Below, piece after piece: positions 7,834 to 16,508 of a stretch of 64,000 bases of DNA; positions within the stretch are counted from its first letter, which is position 1, and each line of letters begins with the position of its first letter. Source of the DNA: Desulfobacca acetoxidans (GTDB lineage Bacteria > Desulfobacterota > Desulfobaccia > Desulfobaccales > 0-14-0-80-60-11); assembly GCA_022736495.1 (NCBI GenBank), contig DZCR01000001.1, forward strand, positions 36,726-100,725. The letters are read 5' to 3'. The notes below the pieces were generated by a model. That model searched no databases, had not been told where the DNA came from, and saw only the letters and a program-made list of their open reading frames with translations. A program made the translations under genes and the position numbers.

Positions 7834-8583
7834 ATGAAACAACTCGTCCTCCTCAGACACGGCGAAAGTATTTGGAACCGGGAAAATCGCTTTACAGGCT
7901 GGATTGATGTGGGTTTGAGCGACAAAGGCGTCCAGGAGGCCGAAGAAGCCGGGCGCCTGCTCAAGGAGGAAGGGTTCGTCTTTGATGTCGCTTACACTTC
8001 GGTGCTCAAGCGGGCCATCAAGACCCTGTGGATCGCGCTGGAGGGGATGGACCTGATGTGGATCCCGGTGCATCACAGTTGGCGCCTGAATGAGCGTCAT
8101 TACGGCGCACTCCAGGAGCTCAACAAGGCGGAGACCGTGGAAAAATATGGCATGGAGCAGGTGCAAATCTGGCGCCGCAGCTACAGCACCCCGCCTCCGG
8201 CCCTTACCCCGGATGACCCGCGCTACCCCGGCAAAGATCCGCGCTACGCTGATCTGTCGGTCAACGAACTCCCCCTGACCGAATGTCTCGAAGACGTGGT
8301 GGCGCGTTTTCTGCCGCATTGGCAGAAAATCATCGCGCCGGCCATTCTAGCCGGGAAAAGGGTGCTCATCGCCGCCCATGGCAACAGTCTGCGGGCTTTG
8401 GTGAAGTACCTGGATAAGGTTTCCGACGAGGATATCGTGTCCCTGAATATCCCCACCGGCATCCCGCTGGTGTACGAATTGAATGATGATTTGACGCCCA
8501 TAAAAAGCCGTTATTTGGGCGACCCCGAGGCGGCAAAGAAAGCGGCCCAAGCCGTGGCGAATCAGTTAAAGGGCGGGAAATAG
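7834..8583 (+). CDS. gpmA: 2,3-bisphosphoglycerate-dependent phosphoglycerate mutase
   Basis: GpmA interconverts 3- and 2-phosphoglycerate in glycolysis and gluconeogenesis. The 249-residue protein has the full signature. The phosphohistidine motif is L-L-R-H-G-E-S (His9), followed by W-N-x-x-[14 protein letters not shown] and the substrate-binding block around R-R-S-Y appear next, and the second catalytic His lies in [10 protein letters not shown]. Length fits the 247-250 residues of the family. AGGAGA precedes the ATG by 7 bases. In an autotrophic or acetate-using anaerobe it would mainly serve gluconeogenesis. Confidence 0.97.
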   Translation: MKQLVLLRHGESIWNRENRFTGWIDVGLSDKGVQEAEEAGRLLKEEGFVFDVAYTSVLKRAIKTLWIALEGMDLMWIPVHHSWRLNERHYGALQELNKAETVEKYGMEQVQIWRRSYSTPPPALTPDDPRYPGKDPRYADLSVNELPLTECLEDVVARFLPHWQKIIAPAILAGKRVLIAAHGNSLRALVKYLDKVSDEDIVSLNIPTGIPLVYELNDDLTPIKSRYLGDPEAAKKAAQAVANQLKGGK

Positions 8584-8702
8584 TCACTTATATCGTTTGC
8601 CGCAAATTCTGGCCAATTGCTGATTTTTAAATGCCCCTAAATCCAGGGCGGCCGCCTGAGTCCGCGGCAAAAGAAAAATTATTTATGAAGCGCATCTTGG
8701 TA

Positions 8703-9812
8703 TTACTCCCGCAAACCCGCGTAGGCTAAGGGCAACAGGGCCAGGCTGATGGCCCCGGAGACAATCAGCGGCACCTGGTAGCCATAGGCCCCGCCCAGGG
8801 GGCCGAAGATCAGGGAGCCGGCAAACACTCCCAGGGTGGTGGTGAGCGCAATCAGGCTGGCGCTGCCGCCGATGCGGTCCACGTGAAAGAGCCGGGTGAT
8901 GGTGGTGTAGGTTTCCATAAGGATGAGGCCATCCCCGAATCCATGCACCGCCCGCCAGGCGAAAGACCACGCCAGGTCCGGATAGGTCATGCAAATATGG
9001 CCGACGCCGGAAAACACCAGGGCCAGGGCCAGAAAGGTCAGGGGCTTTAAGCGCCCGGCCCAGAATCGCCCGTAGAGATAGGCGGTGAGGGCCACTACCC
9101 CGAATTCCCCAGCCATGTAGACGCCCACCCCCAGGGGCGACAAGCCTAGGTTGTGCTCCAGAAACAACGACAGGCTGGTGGCTTCGGCCCCCCAGTGCAA
9201 GGTGAAGAGAAAGAGCCAGGTGACGAAAAACAGCACCGGGGCCGCCAGAAAATCCCGGCCGTAGTCAAACCAGGCCGTGCGCACTCCCCGGGTCACCGGC
9301 AGGCGCACCGTGGGCGCGATCAGGAGCAGCACCCCCAGACTGAACAGCTTCAAGGTGATGGTGAAATCCAGCCAGTAATACGCCGCGCCGCCCAAAAGCA
9401 CCCCCACGAACATCCCGCCCATGCGCATGGCGTTGTACTGTCCCAGGCGCCGAGGCGCATCCGCATGGTCTTCTTTGAACAGGAGGGTATCTAAGGAGAG
9501 CCGGAAAAGCTGGATGCTCAGGCCGAACCCCCAAAAGGCCGCCAGGAAGGGCCAGAAACTCCCCACCAACGCCAGCCCCCAGAGGCTGGCCCCGGTTGCG
9601 GCCAGCCCTATCCGGGTGAGAATCCGGGCGGGATAACGGTCGCCGATGACGCCCACGGGGAAGGACACCAAGATGGCGTTCAGGCTGAGGACTGCGTAGA
9701 GGAGCCCGATCTGGCCTCCGGAAAAATGGAGACTACCTTTTAGGTAAAGGGGAAGGAGAAAATAGATGCAGGAGATGACCGCGGAATAGACACTGATGTA
9801 GAAGGGGAGCAC
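8703..9812 (-). CDS. MFS transporter
   Basis: This 369-residue hydrophobic protein has about 11-12 predicted membrane helices in the arrangement of the major facilitator superfamily. After helix 2 comes G-V-I-G-D-R-Y-P-A-R, the MFS motif A loop (G-x-x-x-D-R). The N-terminus enters a helix almost at once (residues 2-22). The chain is shorter than the usual 400 residues. The start is GTG at 9812; no good ribosome-binding site is visible, so a few N-terminal residues may be missing. Substrate cannot be predicted. It is codirectional with, and downstream of, the NIL-ferredoxin gene, with an 85-base gap. Confidence 0.85.
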   Translation of the reverse strand: MLPFYISVYSAVISCIYFLLPLYLKGSLHFSGGQIGLLYAVLSLNAILVSFPVGVIGDRYPARILTRIGLAATGASLWGLALVGSFWPFLAAFWGFGLSIQLFRLSLDTLLFKEDHADAPRRLGQYNAMRMGGMFVGVLLGGAAYYWLDFTITLKLFSLGVLLLIAPTVRLPVTRGVRTAWFDYGRDFLAAPVLFFVTWLFLFTLHWGAEATSLSLFLEHNLGLSPLGVGVYMAGEFGVVALTAYLYGRFWAGRLKPLTFLALALVFSGVGHICMTYPDLAWSFAWRAVHGFGDGLILMETYTTITRLFHVDRIGGSASLIALTTTLGVFAGSLIFGPLGGAYGYQVPLIVSGAISLALLPLAYAGLRE

Positions 9813-9897
9813 AATCTAGGCCGTTTTAACGCATTTCCCAGTTCAAATACAATAATTTTGCCTGCAACTTTGGCAGTTTCCTACCTTAAACCTTAAA

Positions 9898-10320
9898 TTA
9901 CAGGGCGCTCCGGTCGAGGCTAACCTCCATGGCCCGAGCCGGACAGACCGGACAACACAGCTCGCAGGCGCTGCATTTGGTGGCGTCAAACAGCACCTCC
10001 ATCTCCGGCCGCTTGATGAAGAGGGCCCCGGTGGGACAGACCGCCGTACAAGCGCCGCACTGGTAACAGCGCTCTTCATTACGCCGCACATCCCGGGCGA
10101 CCCGCTGGACCTTAACCCCCGCTTCCCGCAGGTATTTGAGGCCCCGGCGAAAATTCTTCGGGTGCCCCCTCAACTCCATGACCATCACCCCTTCTTTGCG
10201 GGGATAGATGGTGGCCTTGAGCAGATTAAACTCCAGGTCGTAATCCTTGACCAGGCGATAAATGATGGGTTGATCCACCACCTCCTGGGAAAATCGCAGC
10301 ACTAACATTTCCGCGTGCAT
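9898..10320 (-). CDS. NIL domain / 2[4Fe-4S] ferredoxin
   Basis: This 140-residue protein joins an N-terminal NIL-type domain (about residues 5-75; F-S-Q-E-V-V-D-Q-P-I-I-Y, then L-L-K-A-T-I-Y-P-R-K-E-G) to a bacterial ferredoxin. The ferredoxin clusters are C-Y-Q-C-G-A-C-T-A-V-C-P and C-S-A-C-E-L-C-C-P-V-C-P, the second with an extra Cys. NIL domains bind amino acids such as methionine in MetN ABC ATPases. Stand-alone NIL-ferredoxins are common in anaerobes and have been linked to sulfur incorporation and homocysteine or methionine metabolism. That link is family knowledge, not shown here. GAGGATTAGG lies directly before the ATG. Confidence 0.88.
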   Translation of the reverse strand: MHAEMLVLRFSQEVVDQPIIYRLVKDYDLEFNLLKATIYPRKEGVMVMELRGHPKNFRRGLKYLREAGVKVQRVARDVRRNEERCYQCGACTAVCPTGALFIKRPEMEVLFDATKCSACELCCPVCPARAMEVSLDRSAL

Positions 10321-10467
10321 ATCCTAATCCTCAATAAGCCGTCTTATGTGAAATGCCTTCACGCGTCGCAAGCGGCTTGGTTCTTCAGATAATCTTTGGG
10401 CGTCAGTTTTCCCATCATAAAGTATGCCAAGCCAGCCCCTCTTGTGAATCTCCTTTGGTTTTCCTGG

Positions 10468-11178
10468 CTAAGAAAGCTCCGGCGCCCAGAAAGGGCGGGT
10501 CTGGGCAATTTCTCTTATAGCGCCCACAAATCCGCTTAAATAATCCTGCTTGCGGGAAACATAATCCAAGCATAACCGTTTTTGGAAAAAATCCCCTGAA
10601 AACAATTTGACCAAGTCTGCAAGTTGGATAATGCCTTCTTCGGTAGCAGGATCAAACCGGATCCAGTTGCGGATGTGCTCTTCCGACCGGAAGAGATTCA
10701 TGGTGCTTCACGCATGGGGGAGACGGCCCAGCCATTTCGAGAATGGCACCGCAACGTACCCTAAAGTTTCTTCCGGTACCGCTTTCAATATCTGCCCATC
10801 CCGGATTTCAATGTGAACCGGCAAACCGCAATCAAGGCACGGGGCTGCAATCTGGACAACCTTCCCTGGGAAAAGCCAGCAAACTGCCAGCGACTCAAAA
10901 CCTCATTGACCAAACCACTTTTGTTTGCCATCCACAGTGATGCGATATTGGGTGGGGAGATTACTGAAAGGGGCAAAACTGCTTATGTAGTCAGTGTCGG
11001 GAAACAACCAAATTCCTGGAATCCCTGCGGACATCAGGTCGTGAAGAGCCCTGCGGGCTTCCTCAAGCGGAATCTGCAGCTCCCCCGCTAACTCCGTGTA
11101 GTGGGGCGCCTGACCCGACTGCACCATCCTTGTCAAGATCGCATGGTATACTTTATCCAAGAGGCTTGGTGAGCTCAT
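10468..11178 (-). CDS. Alkylmercury lyase (MerB)-like protein with two predicted selenocysteines
   Basis: Read through two in-frame TGA codons (10905-10903 and 10710-10708), this frame gives one uninterrupted 236-residue protein. The first 91 residues are a winged-helix domain (A-P-H-Y-T-E-L-A, E-E-A-R-R-A-L-H-D-L-M) and the F-A-P-F-S-N-L-P-T-Q-Y-R segment. The TGAs are codons 92 (F-G-Q-U-G-F-E-S-L-A-V) and 157 (P-H-A-U-S-T-M-N-L-F). In MerB the catalytic cysteines are Cys96 and Cys159, in W-C-A-L-D and F-C-C-H-V-H-F-F-A contexts, so both TGAs fall where catalytic Cys is expected. The Asp99 position is Glu95, and Cys114 and Cys117 match the third conserved Cys region. Each TGA is followed by a SECIS-like hairpin. 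MerB breaks C-Hg bonds; the true substrate here is open. The ATG has GGGGAGG upstream. Alternative reading: a decayed gene, made unlikely by the placement of the stops. Confidence 0.85.
10678..10695 (-). promoter_or_regulatory. Bacterial SECIS-like hairpin for the second UGA (codon 157)
   Basis: Counting U of the UGA as 1, nucleotides 16-22 (CUCUUCC) pair perfectly with 27-33 (GGAAGAG) around the tetraloop GGUC at 23-26. The E. coli fdhF SECIS also presents GGUC in its apical loop, at nucleotides 22-25 from the UGA, which is the part SelB recognises. Stem, loop and distance therefore all agree with a functional bacterial SECIS inside the reading frame. Confidence 0.82.
10875..10891 (-). promoter_or_regulatory. 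Bacterial SECIS-like hairpin for the first UGA (codon 92)
   Basis: From the U of the UGA, nucleotides 15-20 (GCUGGC) can pair with 26-31 (GCUGGC) through four Watson-Crick and two G-U pairs, leaving the loop AGUUU at 21-25. The G-U step at 22-23 is where bacterial SECIS elements carry the conserved loop G-U. The stem is weaker than that of the second element but correctly placed. Confidence 0.65.
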
Positions 11179-11182
11179 TGTC

Positions 11183-11201
11183 CTTACCTCCCCTAGGTAA
11201 G
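11183..11201 (-). promoter_or_regulatory. Dyad over the ribosome-binding site of the MerB-like gene
   Basis: CTTACCT (in transcript sense) is followed by AGGGG and then AGGTAAG, a perfect 7-bp inverted repeat. It lies between the -10 box and the ATG and contains the GGGGAGG ribosome-binding site. It could be an operator for a metal- or stress-responsive repressor, or an RNA hairpin that hides the ribosome-binding site. No regulator gene of ArsR or MerR type is in the neighbourhood. Confidence 0.5.
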
Positions 11202-11210
11202 ATTACGTAA

Positions 11211-11238
11211 ATTATATCAGATAATTGGCCTTCCTCAA
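11211..11238 (-). promoter_or_regulatory. Sigma-70 promoter of the MerB-like gene
   Basis: On the minus strand TTGAGG (11238-11233) is followed after 16 bases by a perfect TATAAT (11216-11211). The predicted transcription start is near 11204, immediately before the dyad. The -35 box overlaps the last codons of purL, so the gene has its own transcription unit. Confidence 0.6.
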
Positions 11239-14219
11239 ATCAGGTCGCCAAAACGGCGCTCCCAGGCGGACTTGAGGGTTTCCAATGGGGCCGCCAGCAT
11301 GGGCTGCCCGTGCCGAGAAATCTCTACGGTTTGATCGGAGCGCACCTGGCCGATTAAGGTAAGGGGCTGGCCGCGCCAGAGTTCTTCCAGGCGGACCTGG
11401 TGGGCCGGGTCGATGCTCACCAGGAACCGCCCGGCCGACTCGGAGTAGAGACTGGCGTAGGCCGGAGATTCCGGGGCCACCCGGCTCAGGTCCGCCTCTA
11501 CGCCCAACCCCGCGGCCAGGCTTGACAGAACCAGGTGCACCCCCAGGCCGCCCCGATAGAGGCCGTGGGCCGAGGCCAACAGTTCGGCCCGGATCGCCTC
11601 TTCGAGCAAACGGTAATAAGCGAGAAATTCCTCGGGGTGAACCTCAGGCACACTCAGGCCCACATAGCCCAACATCTCGTAAAATTCCGAGCCGCCCAGT
11701 TCGGGCCGGGTGTCGCCCACCAAATAAATGAGGTCTCCGGGCCGCTTCCATTCCGGGCTCAGGGCCCGACGCAGGTCCGGCAGCACGCTCACCGCGGTAA
11801 AAAACAGGGTGGGCAGACCGCTTACCCGGTGCATCTCCCCATAGGCGCCGGGTATCACACCGTCCACATACATGCTGTCTTTACCCGACAACAATGGAAC
11901 CCCGTAAGCCAGGCACAGATCCTTGAGGGCCAGGCAGGAGCGCACCAGTTGGGCCGCCTTGTAGCGCCCGTCGGGATTCACGCCTGGATCGTATTCCACG
12001 CTGGGCCAGCAGAAATTATCCACCCCGCCGATGTGGTCCAGGGTCCCGCCCACCGCCAGCAAACGCCGCACCGCCTCGTCGATGGTCACCGCGGTCATGT
12101 GATAGGTGTCGATCTGGGAATAAGCGGGGCACACGGCCAGGCTCAGGGCCAGCCCCCGGCGGGAGTCCGGCCGGGGGCGCAGGATCGCGGCATCGCCGGG
12201 CACCGGGGTGAACTCTCCCACCAGGGGTTTGATCACGCTGGCCCCCTGGACCTCGTGGTCGTATTGCCGGGAGATCCACTCCCGGGAGCAAATGTTGGGC
12301 CGGTCCAGCAGGGCCAGGAGAACGCCCAGGTGGTCTCCGGGGTCGCTCAGGACCGGCTCGGTCAGACGGGTCTCCGGCGGCAGCCATTCGGCTGCAAACT
12401 CCCAGGGAGGGAACTCCTCCTCCAGGAATGACAAATCCATATAAGCGCAGGTGCGGCCCTGGTATTTTACCTCCAGAACTCCGCGGTCGGTATAGCGGCC
12501 CATGACGGTGGCCTCCACCGCATGCTTCCGGGCCAGGCCCTTGAAGGCGGCTTCGTGCTCCGGCTTGACGGCCACCACCATGCGTTCCTGAGATTCGGAC
12601 ACCCAGATTTCCCAGGGGTCCAGCCCCTGGTATTTGAGGGGTATCGCCTCCAGCCAGACTTCGCCGCCGCCGGCCATTTGAGCCGATTCCCCCACCGCCG
12701 AGGACAGCCCGCCGCCGCCGCAGTCGGTGATGAAGGTGATGAGCCCCTGGTCCCGGGCCTCTAACAGGAAGTCATGCATGTTCTTCTGGGTGTAGGGGTC
12801 GCCGATCTGGACGTGGCCCGCCGGGGTGCCGGGAGAGGAGACCTCGGACGACGCAGTAACCCCGTGGATGCCATCCTGGCCCACCCGGCCGCCGCAGGTA
12901 ACGATCAGGTCGCCGGGGTGCGCGGCTTTGTCGGCCCCGGGCTCGCCGTTGATTTCCCGAGGCAGCAACCCCACCGCGCCCACAAACACCAGGCATTTAC
13001 CCAAATAGGCGGCATCGAAATAGAGGGCGCCGTTGACGGTGGGCACCCCGCTCTTGTTGCCGCCGTCTTTGACGCCTTCAATGACGCCGTCCAGGAGCCG
13101 CCGGGGGTGCAGTCGGGGTTTGAGCGGCCCGGCATAGTTCCGGGGACCCACGCAAAAGCCGTACAGGCCCCCGATGAGGCGAGCCCCTTTGCCAGTCCCC
13201 AGAGGGTCCCGGTAAACGCCCACAATGCCGGTAAGTGAGCCGCCGTAGGCCTCCAGGTTGGAAGGGGAATTGTGGGTCTCGCCCTTGATCACGTAGGAAA
13301 ACTCGTCGTCCAACTGCCCCACCCCGGCGTTATCCCAGAGCACCGAGACCACCCAGGGTTTGTGTTTGCTGATCTCCCGGGTGGGTGCGGAGATGCAGGT
13401 CTTGAACGGATTTTCCAGGATGAAGCTTTCCCCGCTCCTCAAATCCCGGTAATGGAAGCGCCCCCGGAAGGTGTTGTGGTTGCAGTGGTCGCTGCGGGCC
13501 TGGGCCAGGTATTCCAGTTCCACGTCAGTGGGGGCGGACAGCCCCACCGCAGCCCGCCGGGCCTGGACTTCCGGACGCTGAAAGTAATCCAGGATAACCG
13601 GTAGGTCGGCATCCCGGAGCGCCAGATGACGCTGGCAGCTCAGGTGCTTGAGGACTTCCGGCGAGGCGATCTCAAAGGCCTCCACCGCGGGGGTGTGGGC
13701 CAGCGCCACCCGAGGCAGAATAATGCCTATGCCTTTATCGGAGTCCCAGGTCTCCCGGGAAAAAATCCGGAATTCCTGGACCATGTCGTTAGCCAGGAGT
13801 TCCCGGGCGATCTGGGCCGCATGGTTCCCGGTGAGCTGGTCGCCGGTTAACAGGAAGAGCTTGGAGGTATACACCGCGGCCCCGGTGGGTAGGGGCTGCC
13901 CCAGATAGGCTTCCAGGGCTTCCCGGGCCACAGCCCCGGCCGTATCCCGCACGCCGGGCTTAAAGCCCACCCAAATGGCCCATTGGAAATCCCGGGCCAG
14001 GGTTTGAAAGCTGGAGACTTGGGTGGTGGGATGCGTGAAGATCTCCGTGCGGATCGCCTCCAGGCTCGCCAGGGGAAGATCCACATCCAGCATGAGCACT
14101 CGCAAAACCCGGACAGCCGTGAGGTCAAAGCCGAAGTATTCCCGGGCCTGGCGACGCACCCCCTCCCCTTCTGCGTCGATCAGGTCCGGGCGCCAACCGA
14201 TTTCCAGCCGCACTGCCAT
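11235..14219 (-). CDS. purL: Phosphoribosylformylglycinamidine synthase, PurL type with N-terminal PurS-like region
   Basis: PurL converts FGAR to FGAM with ATP and ammonia in purine synthesis. This 994-residue protein begins with about 180 residues that look like PurS-type modules (R-L-E-I-G-W-R-P-D-L, D-A-E-G-E-G-V-R-R). The PurL core follows: an A-R-S-D-H-C-N-H-N-T-F-R-G-like catalytic block, F-S-Y-V-I-K-G-E-T-H-N-S-P-S, G-T-G-K-G-A-R-L-I-G-G, D-C-G-G-G-G-L-S-S-A-V-G-E and a second AIRS half with L-L-S-G-K-D-S-M. No glutaminase domain is attached, so a separate PurQ is expected elsewhere. The length lies between small PurL (about 740) and the large three-domain enzyme (about 1300), which fits a PurS-PurL fusion. 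GGGGAG precedes the ATG. Confidence 0.93.
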   Translation of the reverse strand: MAVRLEIGWRPDLIDAEGEGVRRQAREYFGFDLTAVRVLRVLMLDVDLPLASLEAIRTEIFTHPTTQVSSFQTLARDFQWAIWVGFKPGVRDTAGAVAREALEAYLGQPLPTGAAVYTSKLFLLTGDQLTGNHAAQIARELLANDMVQEFRIFSRETWDSDKGIGIILPRVALAHTPAVEAFEIASPEVLKHLSCQRHLALRDADLPVILDYFQRPEVQARRAAVGLSAPTDVELEYLAQARSDHCNHNTFRGRFHYRDLRSGESFILENPFKTCISAPTREISKHKPWVVSVLWDNAGVGQLDDEFSYVIKGETHNSPSNLEAYGGSLTGIVGVYRDPLGTGKGARLIGGLYGFCVGPRNYAGPLKPRLHPRRLLDGVIEGVKDGGNKSGVPTVNGALYFDAAYLGKCLVFVGAVGLLPREINGEPGADKAAHPGDLIVTCGGRVGQDGIHGVTASSEVSSPGTPAGHVQIGDPYTQKNMHDFLLEARDQGLITFITDCGGGGLSSAVGESAQMAGGGEVWLEAIPLKYQGLDPWEIWVSESQERMVVAVKPEHEAAFKGLARKHAVEATVMGRYTDRGVLEVKYQGRTCAYMDLSFLEEEFPPWEFAAEWLPPETRLTEPVLSDPGDHLGVLLALLDRPNICSREWISRQYDHEVQGASVIKPLVGEFTPVPGDAAILRPRPDSRRGLALSLAVCPAYSQIDTYHMTAVTIDEAVRRLLAVGGTLDHIGGVDNFCWPSVEYDPGVNPDGRYKAAQLVRSCLALKDLCLAYGVPLLSGKDSMYVDGVIPGAYGEMHRVSGLPTLFFTAVSVLPDLRRALSPEWKRPGDLIYLVGDTRPELGGSEFYEMLGYVGLSVPEVHPEEFLAYYRLLEEAIRAELLASAHGLYRGGLGVHLVLSSLAAGLGVEADLSRVAPESPAYASLYSESAGRFLVSIDPAHQVRLEELWRGQPLTLIGQVRSDQTVEISRHGQPMLAAPLETLKSAWERRFGDLI

Positions 14220-14440
14220 AGCTCTCCCCAGATATCCATGGATTGTTATGGGGAATATACCTCAAGGCAAACCGGATAGAAAGGCTAAGTTTTTCAGAGA
14301 ATGGCCAGCAGAATCAAGTCCAGAAGCTCAAGCTGCGCGCCGTTACTGCGTTCAAGACAGAAATAGCCGCTTTGAAATAGCGTTAGTTCGCTTCCCGAAG
14401 CTTCGGGGGCTGATTTCAAGCGCCCAAGGCCGGCATAACC

Positions 14441-14650
14441 CTAGCAGGCATTGGAAAATTGGCGCTGTGGCTTCGCATAAACCTGGAAGCTCAAACGGTG
14501 GGTCTTACCATGGTCACAGATATAGGTGTGATAATTGCCATCCTGCGGGAGGTTGGATAGGACGCCCATGATCATGAGGGTTGTCAAACCCTCGAGGTTG
14601 AACTGCAGCAGTTCGTGTTTTTGGCAGCCGGAATCAACTAACGTAAGCAT
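14441..14650 (-). CDS. Small hypothetical protein (69 residues)
   Basis: The open frame extends to 14773, but the ATG at 14650 is chosen because AAGGAGGA lies at ideal distance before it. The product is M-L-T-L-V-D-S-G-C-Q-K-H-E-L-L-Q-F and continues with a G-L-T-T-L-M-I-M-G-V-L segment, then H-T-Y-I-C-D-H-G-K-T-H. It has three Cys and five His, no signal peptide and no membrane helix. I do not recognise a family. It stands alone between purL (231 bases upstream region included) and rsmB; the AT-rich DNA at 14720-14800 should contain its promoter. The strong ribosome-binding site is the main reason to believe it. Confidence 0.6.
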   Translation of the reverse strand: MLTLVDSGCQKHELLQFNLEGLTTLMIMGVLSNLPQDGNYHTYICDHGKTHRLSFQVYAKPQRQFSNAC

Positions 14651-14881
14651 TCTCGGTTCCTCCTTGAACTGAGACACTTGGTGCTCTTGGGGTAAGGCGC
14701 ATCCTTGCGCACCCCGATCTTGCTTCCTATTATGCATAAATGCGTATTTTTTTCTATAGGTAAAATTGCACAAAAGCCTCTAGGCAAAAATACCTAAGTT
14801 AAGAAGATAAAAAATAAGATGGGCTCGCTGATGTTGCCGGTAGCGGGAAGTCGCATTCGTCCAGCCTGCTGCACCAATTCC

Positions 14882-16258
14882 TTATGCCCTGGCCAGCACC
14901 GCCGCGAAAAAGGCATCCAGATCATGGTCCTCCGGAGAGCTCCGAAAAAAACCGGGGGCCTGAACCAAATCCCGGGCCTGGGGCGGCAAAAGGCTGGCAT
15001 CGGTGGCCAGATGAAATTCCGGGTGTTCGGCAAGGAAATGGTCGATCTGGGCCTCATTTTCCTCGGGTTCGGTGGTGCAGGTGATATAAAGCAGGCGACC
15101 GCCCGGTTTTAGGAGCCTGACGGCCTGGGATAGCAACGCGGCTTGCCGGGGTGGGAACGTGGCCAGGTCAGATTCCTTCAGCCGGCCTTTGATCTCCGGG
15201 TGGCGCCGCAGGATGCCCAAGGAAGAGCACGGCACGTCCAGAACCAGCGCATCCATGATGCCGCTTTTTAAGGGCAGGGCCGCAGCCGCGTCGGCACGAA
15301 GGGGCTGCACAATCTCTACTCCCCAGCGTCGCGTATTCAGCTTTAATTCCCGCAGCCGGCCCGGATGGCTGTCCACCGCCACCAGCAAGCCGGTATTTCC
15401 CATGATTTCAGTCAGGTGGGTGGTCTTGCCTCCTCGTCCCGCGCCGATTTCCGTCAGGCGCAGGCCCGGCCTCAGGGGCAGCAGGCCGGCAAGAAGCTGA
15501 GCCCCCTCGTCCTGAAAGAGCCAAAGGCCTTCCCGGTAAGAGGGTAAGTCCGTAGGCGAAGCCTGAATCGTCTCAAAAATGAGGCCTGCGGGAGAAAAGC
15601 GGCCGCGCCGGGCAACCACCCCTTCCCGGGACAACCGGGCCATGAGGCGGTCGGGATCGGTTTTCAAGGTGTTCACCCGCACGGAGCGGGGCGGTATCCG
15701 GTTGTTGGCGCCCAGGCGCGCCGCGGTGCCTTGCCGTCCATAGCGCGCCAGCCAGCGTCTTACCAGCCAGGCGGGGTGTGAGTGCAACACGCTTAGGGCC
15801 ACTACCGGATCTGATTCGGGATCGGGCAGGGGGGGCGTTTCCCCTGCGGCCAGCCGGCGCAATACCGCGTTGACAAAGCCCACGTGACTCCGGGGCAAGG
15901 CCCGGGCCTTGGCCAGATTCCCGGCTTCATGGAGAACCGCACGGGCCGGCACTCGATCCAACATCAGGATCTGATAGGCTCCAAGGCGCAGAAGTTGGAG
16001 GACCAGGGGATGGAGTTTTTTCAGGGGCAGTTGAGAGAGTTGGGATAACACATAATCCAGCCGTATCTCCCAGCGCTTCACTCCTTGGACCAGCTCCAGG
16101 AGCAAGCCCCGCTCCGGCCGCGACAGCCCTGGGTGACGCTTGAGGGTGGCGGCAAGCAACTCCTCCACCGACCGTCCCTGGCGAGCGGCAGCGGCCAGAA
16201 TATCCAGGGCCAACGCCCGGGCGCCGGTTGGATGCGGTGATGGCCGGGGATTATTCAT
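14882..16258 (-). CDS. rsmB: 16S rRNA (cytosine-967-C5)-methyltransferase RsmB
   Basis: RsmB methylates C967 of 16S rRNA. The 458-residue product has the N-terminal NusB-like RNA-binding domain (A-R-A-L-A-L-D-I-L, L-L-L-E-L-V-Q-G-V, about residues 10-140) followed by a Rossmann methyltransferase. SAM binding is at E-I-G-A-G-R-G-G-K-T-T-H-L, and the two NOL1/NOP2/Sun signature cysteines are in D-V-P-C-S-S-L-G and Y-I-T-C-T-T-E-P-E-E-N-E. The E-I-G-A-G-R replaces the more usual D-A-C-A-A-P. In related genomes def, fmt, a DUF116 gene and rsmB form one cluster; here a K+ channel gene on the other strand interrupts that order. Confidence 0.94.
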   Translation of the reverse strand: MNNPRPSPHPTGARALALDILAAAARQGRSVEELLAATLKRHPGLSRPERGLLLELVQGVKRWEIRLDYVLSQLSQLPLKKLHPLVLQLLRLGAYQILMLDRVPARAVLHEAGNLAKARALPRSHVGFVNAVLRRLAAGETPPLPDPESDPVVALSVLHSHPAWLVRRWLARYGRQGTAARLGANNRIPPRSVRVNTLKTDPDRLMARLSREGVVARRGRFSPAGLIFETIQASPTDLPSYREGLWLFQDEGAQLLAGLLPLRPGLRLTEIGAGRGGKTTHLTEIMGNTGLLVAVDSHPGRLRELKLNTRRWGVEIVQPLRADAAAALPLKSGIMDALVLDVPCSSLGILRRHPEIKGRLKESDLATFPPRQAALLSQAVRLLKPGGRLLYITCTTEPEENEAQIDHFLAEHPEFHLATDASLLPPQARDLVQAPGFFRSSPEDHDLDAFFAAVLARA

Positions 16259-16508
16259 GGGGTCAAACTTACCGCGCAGTTGGACATGCCGATATTTTTA
16301 AACTATGCCTCTCATACTTCTCGATTCATCATAGCAAAACTTTTTATCATCCCTAACTTAATTCAAGGCCCGCCAGCACCTATTTTAGTAAGCCCGTTCC
16401 CTGGCGGGGGGAGAGGGATAGGAAAACTCGCGAATTTCTCTTGCCTCCTGCAAGCGCTATGGTTTTAATATCTTAGCAGAGAATGATTGCCAAATTTCAG
16501 ATATTAAC

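Noticed and set aside
10468..11178. MerB-like region as an ordinary pseudogene or as two separate short genes
   Set aside because: Both stops are TGA, both at expected catalytic Cys positions, same frame throughout, with SECIS-like hairpins; decay would show other lesions.
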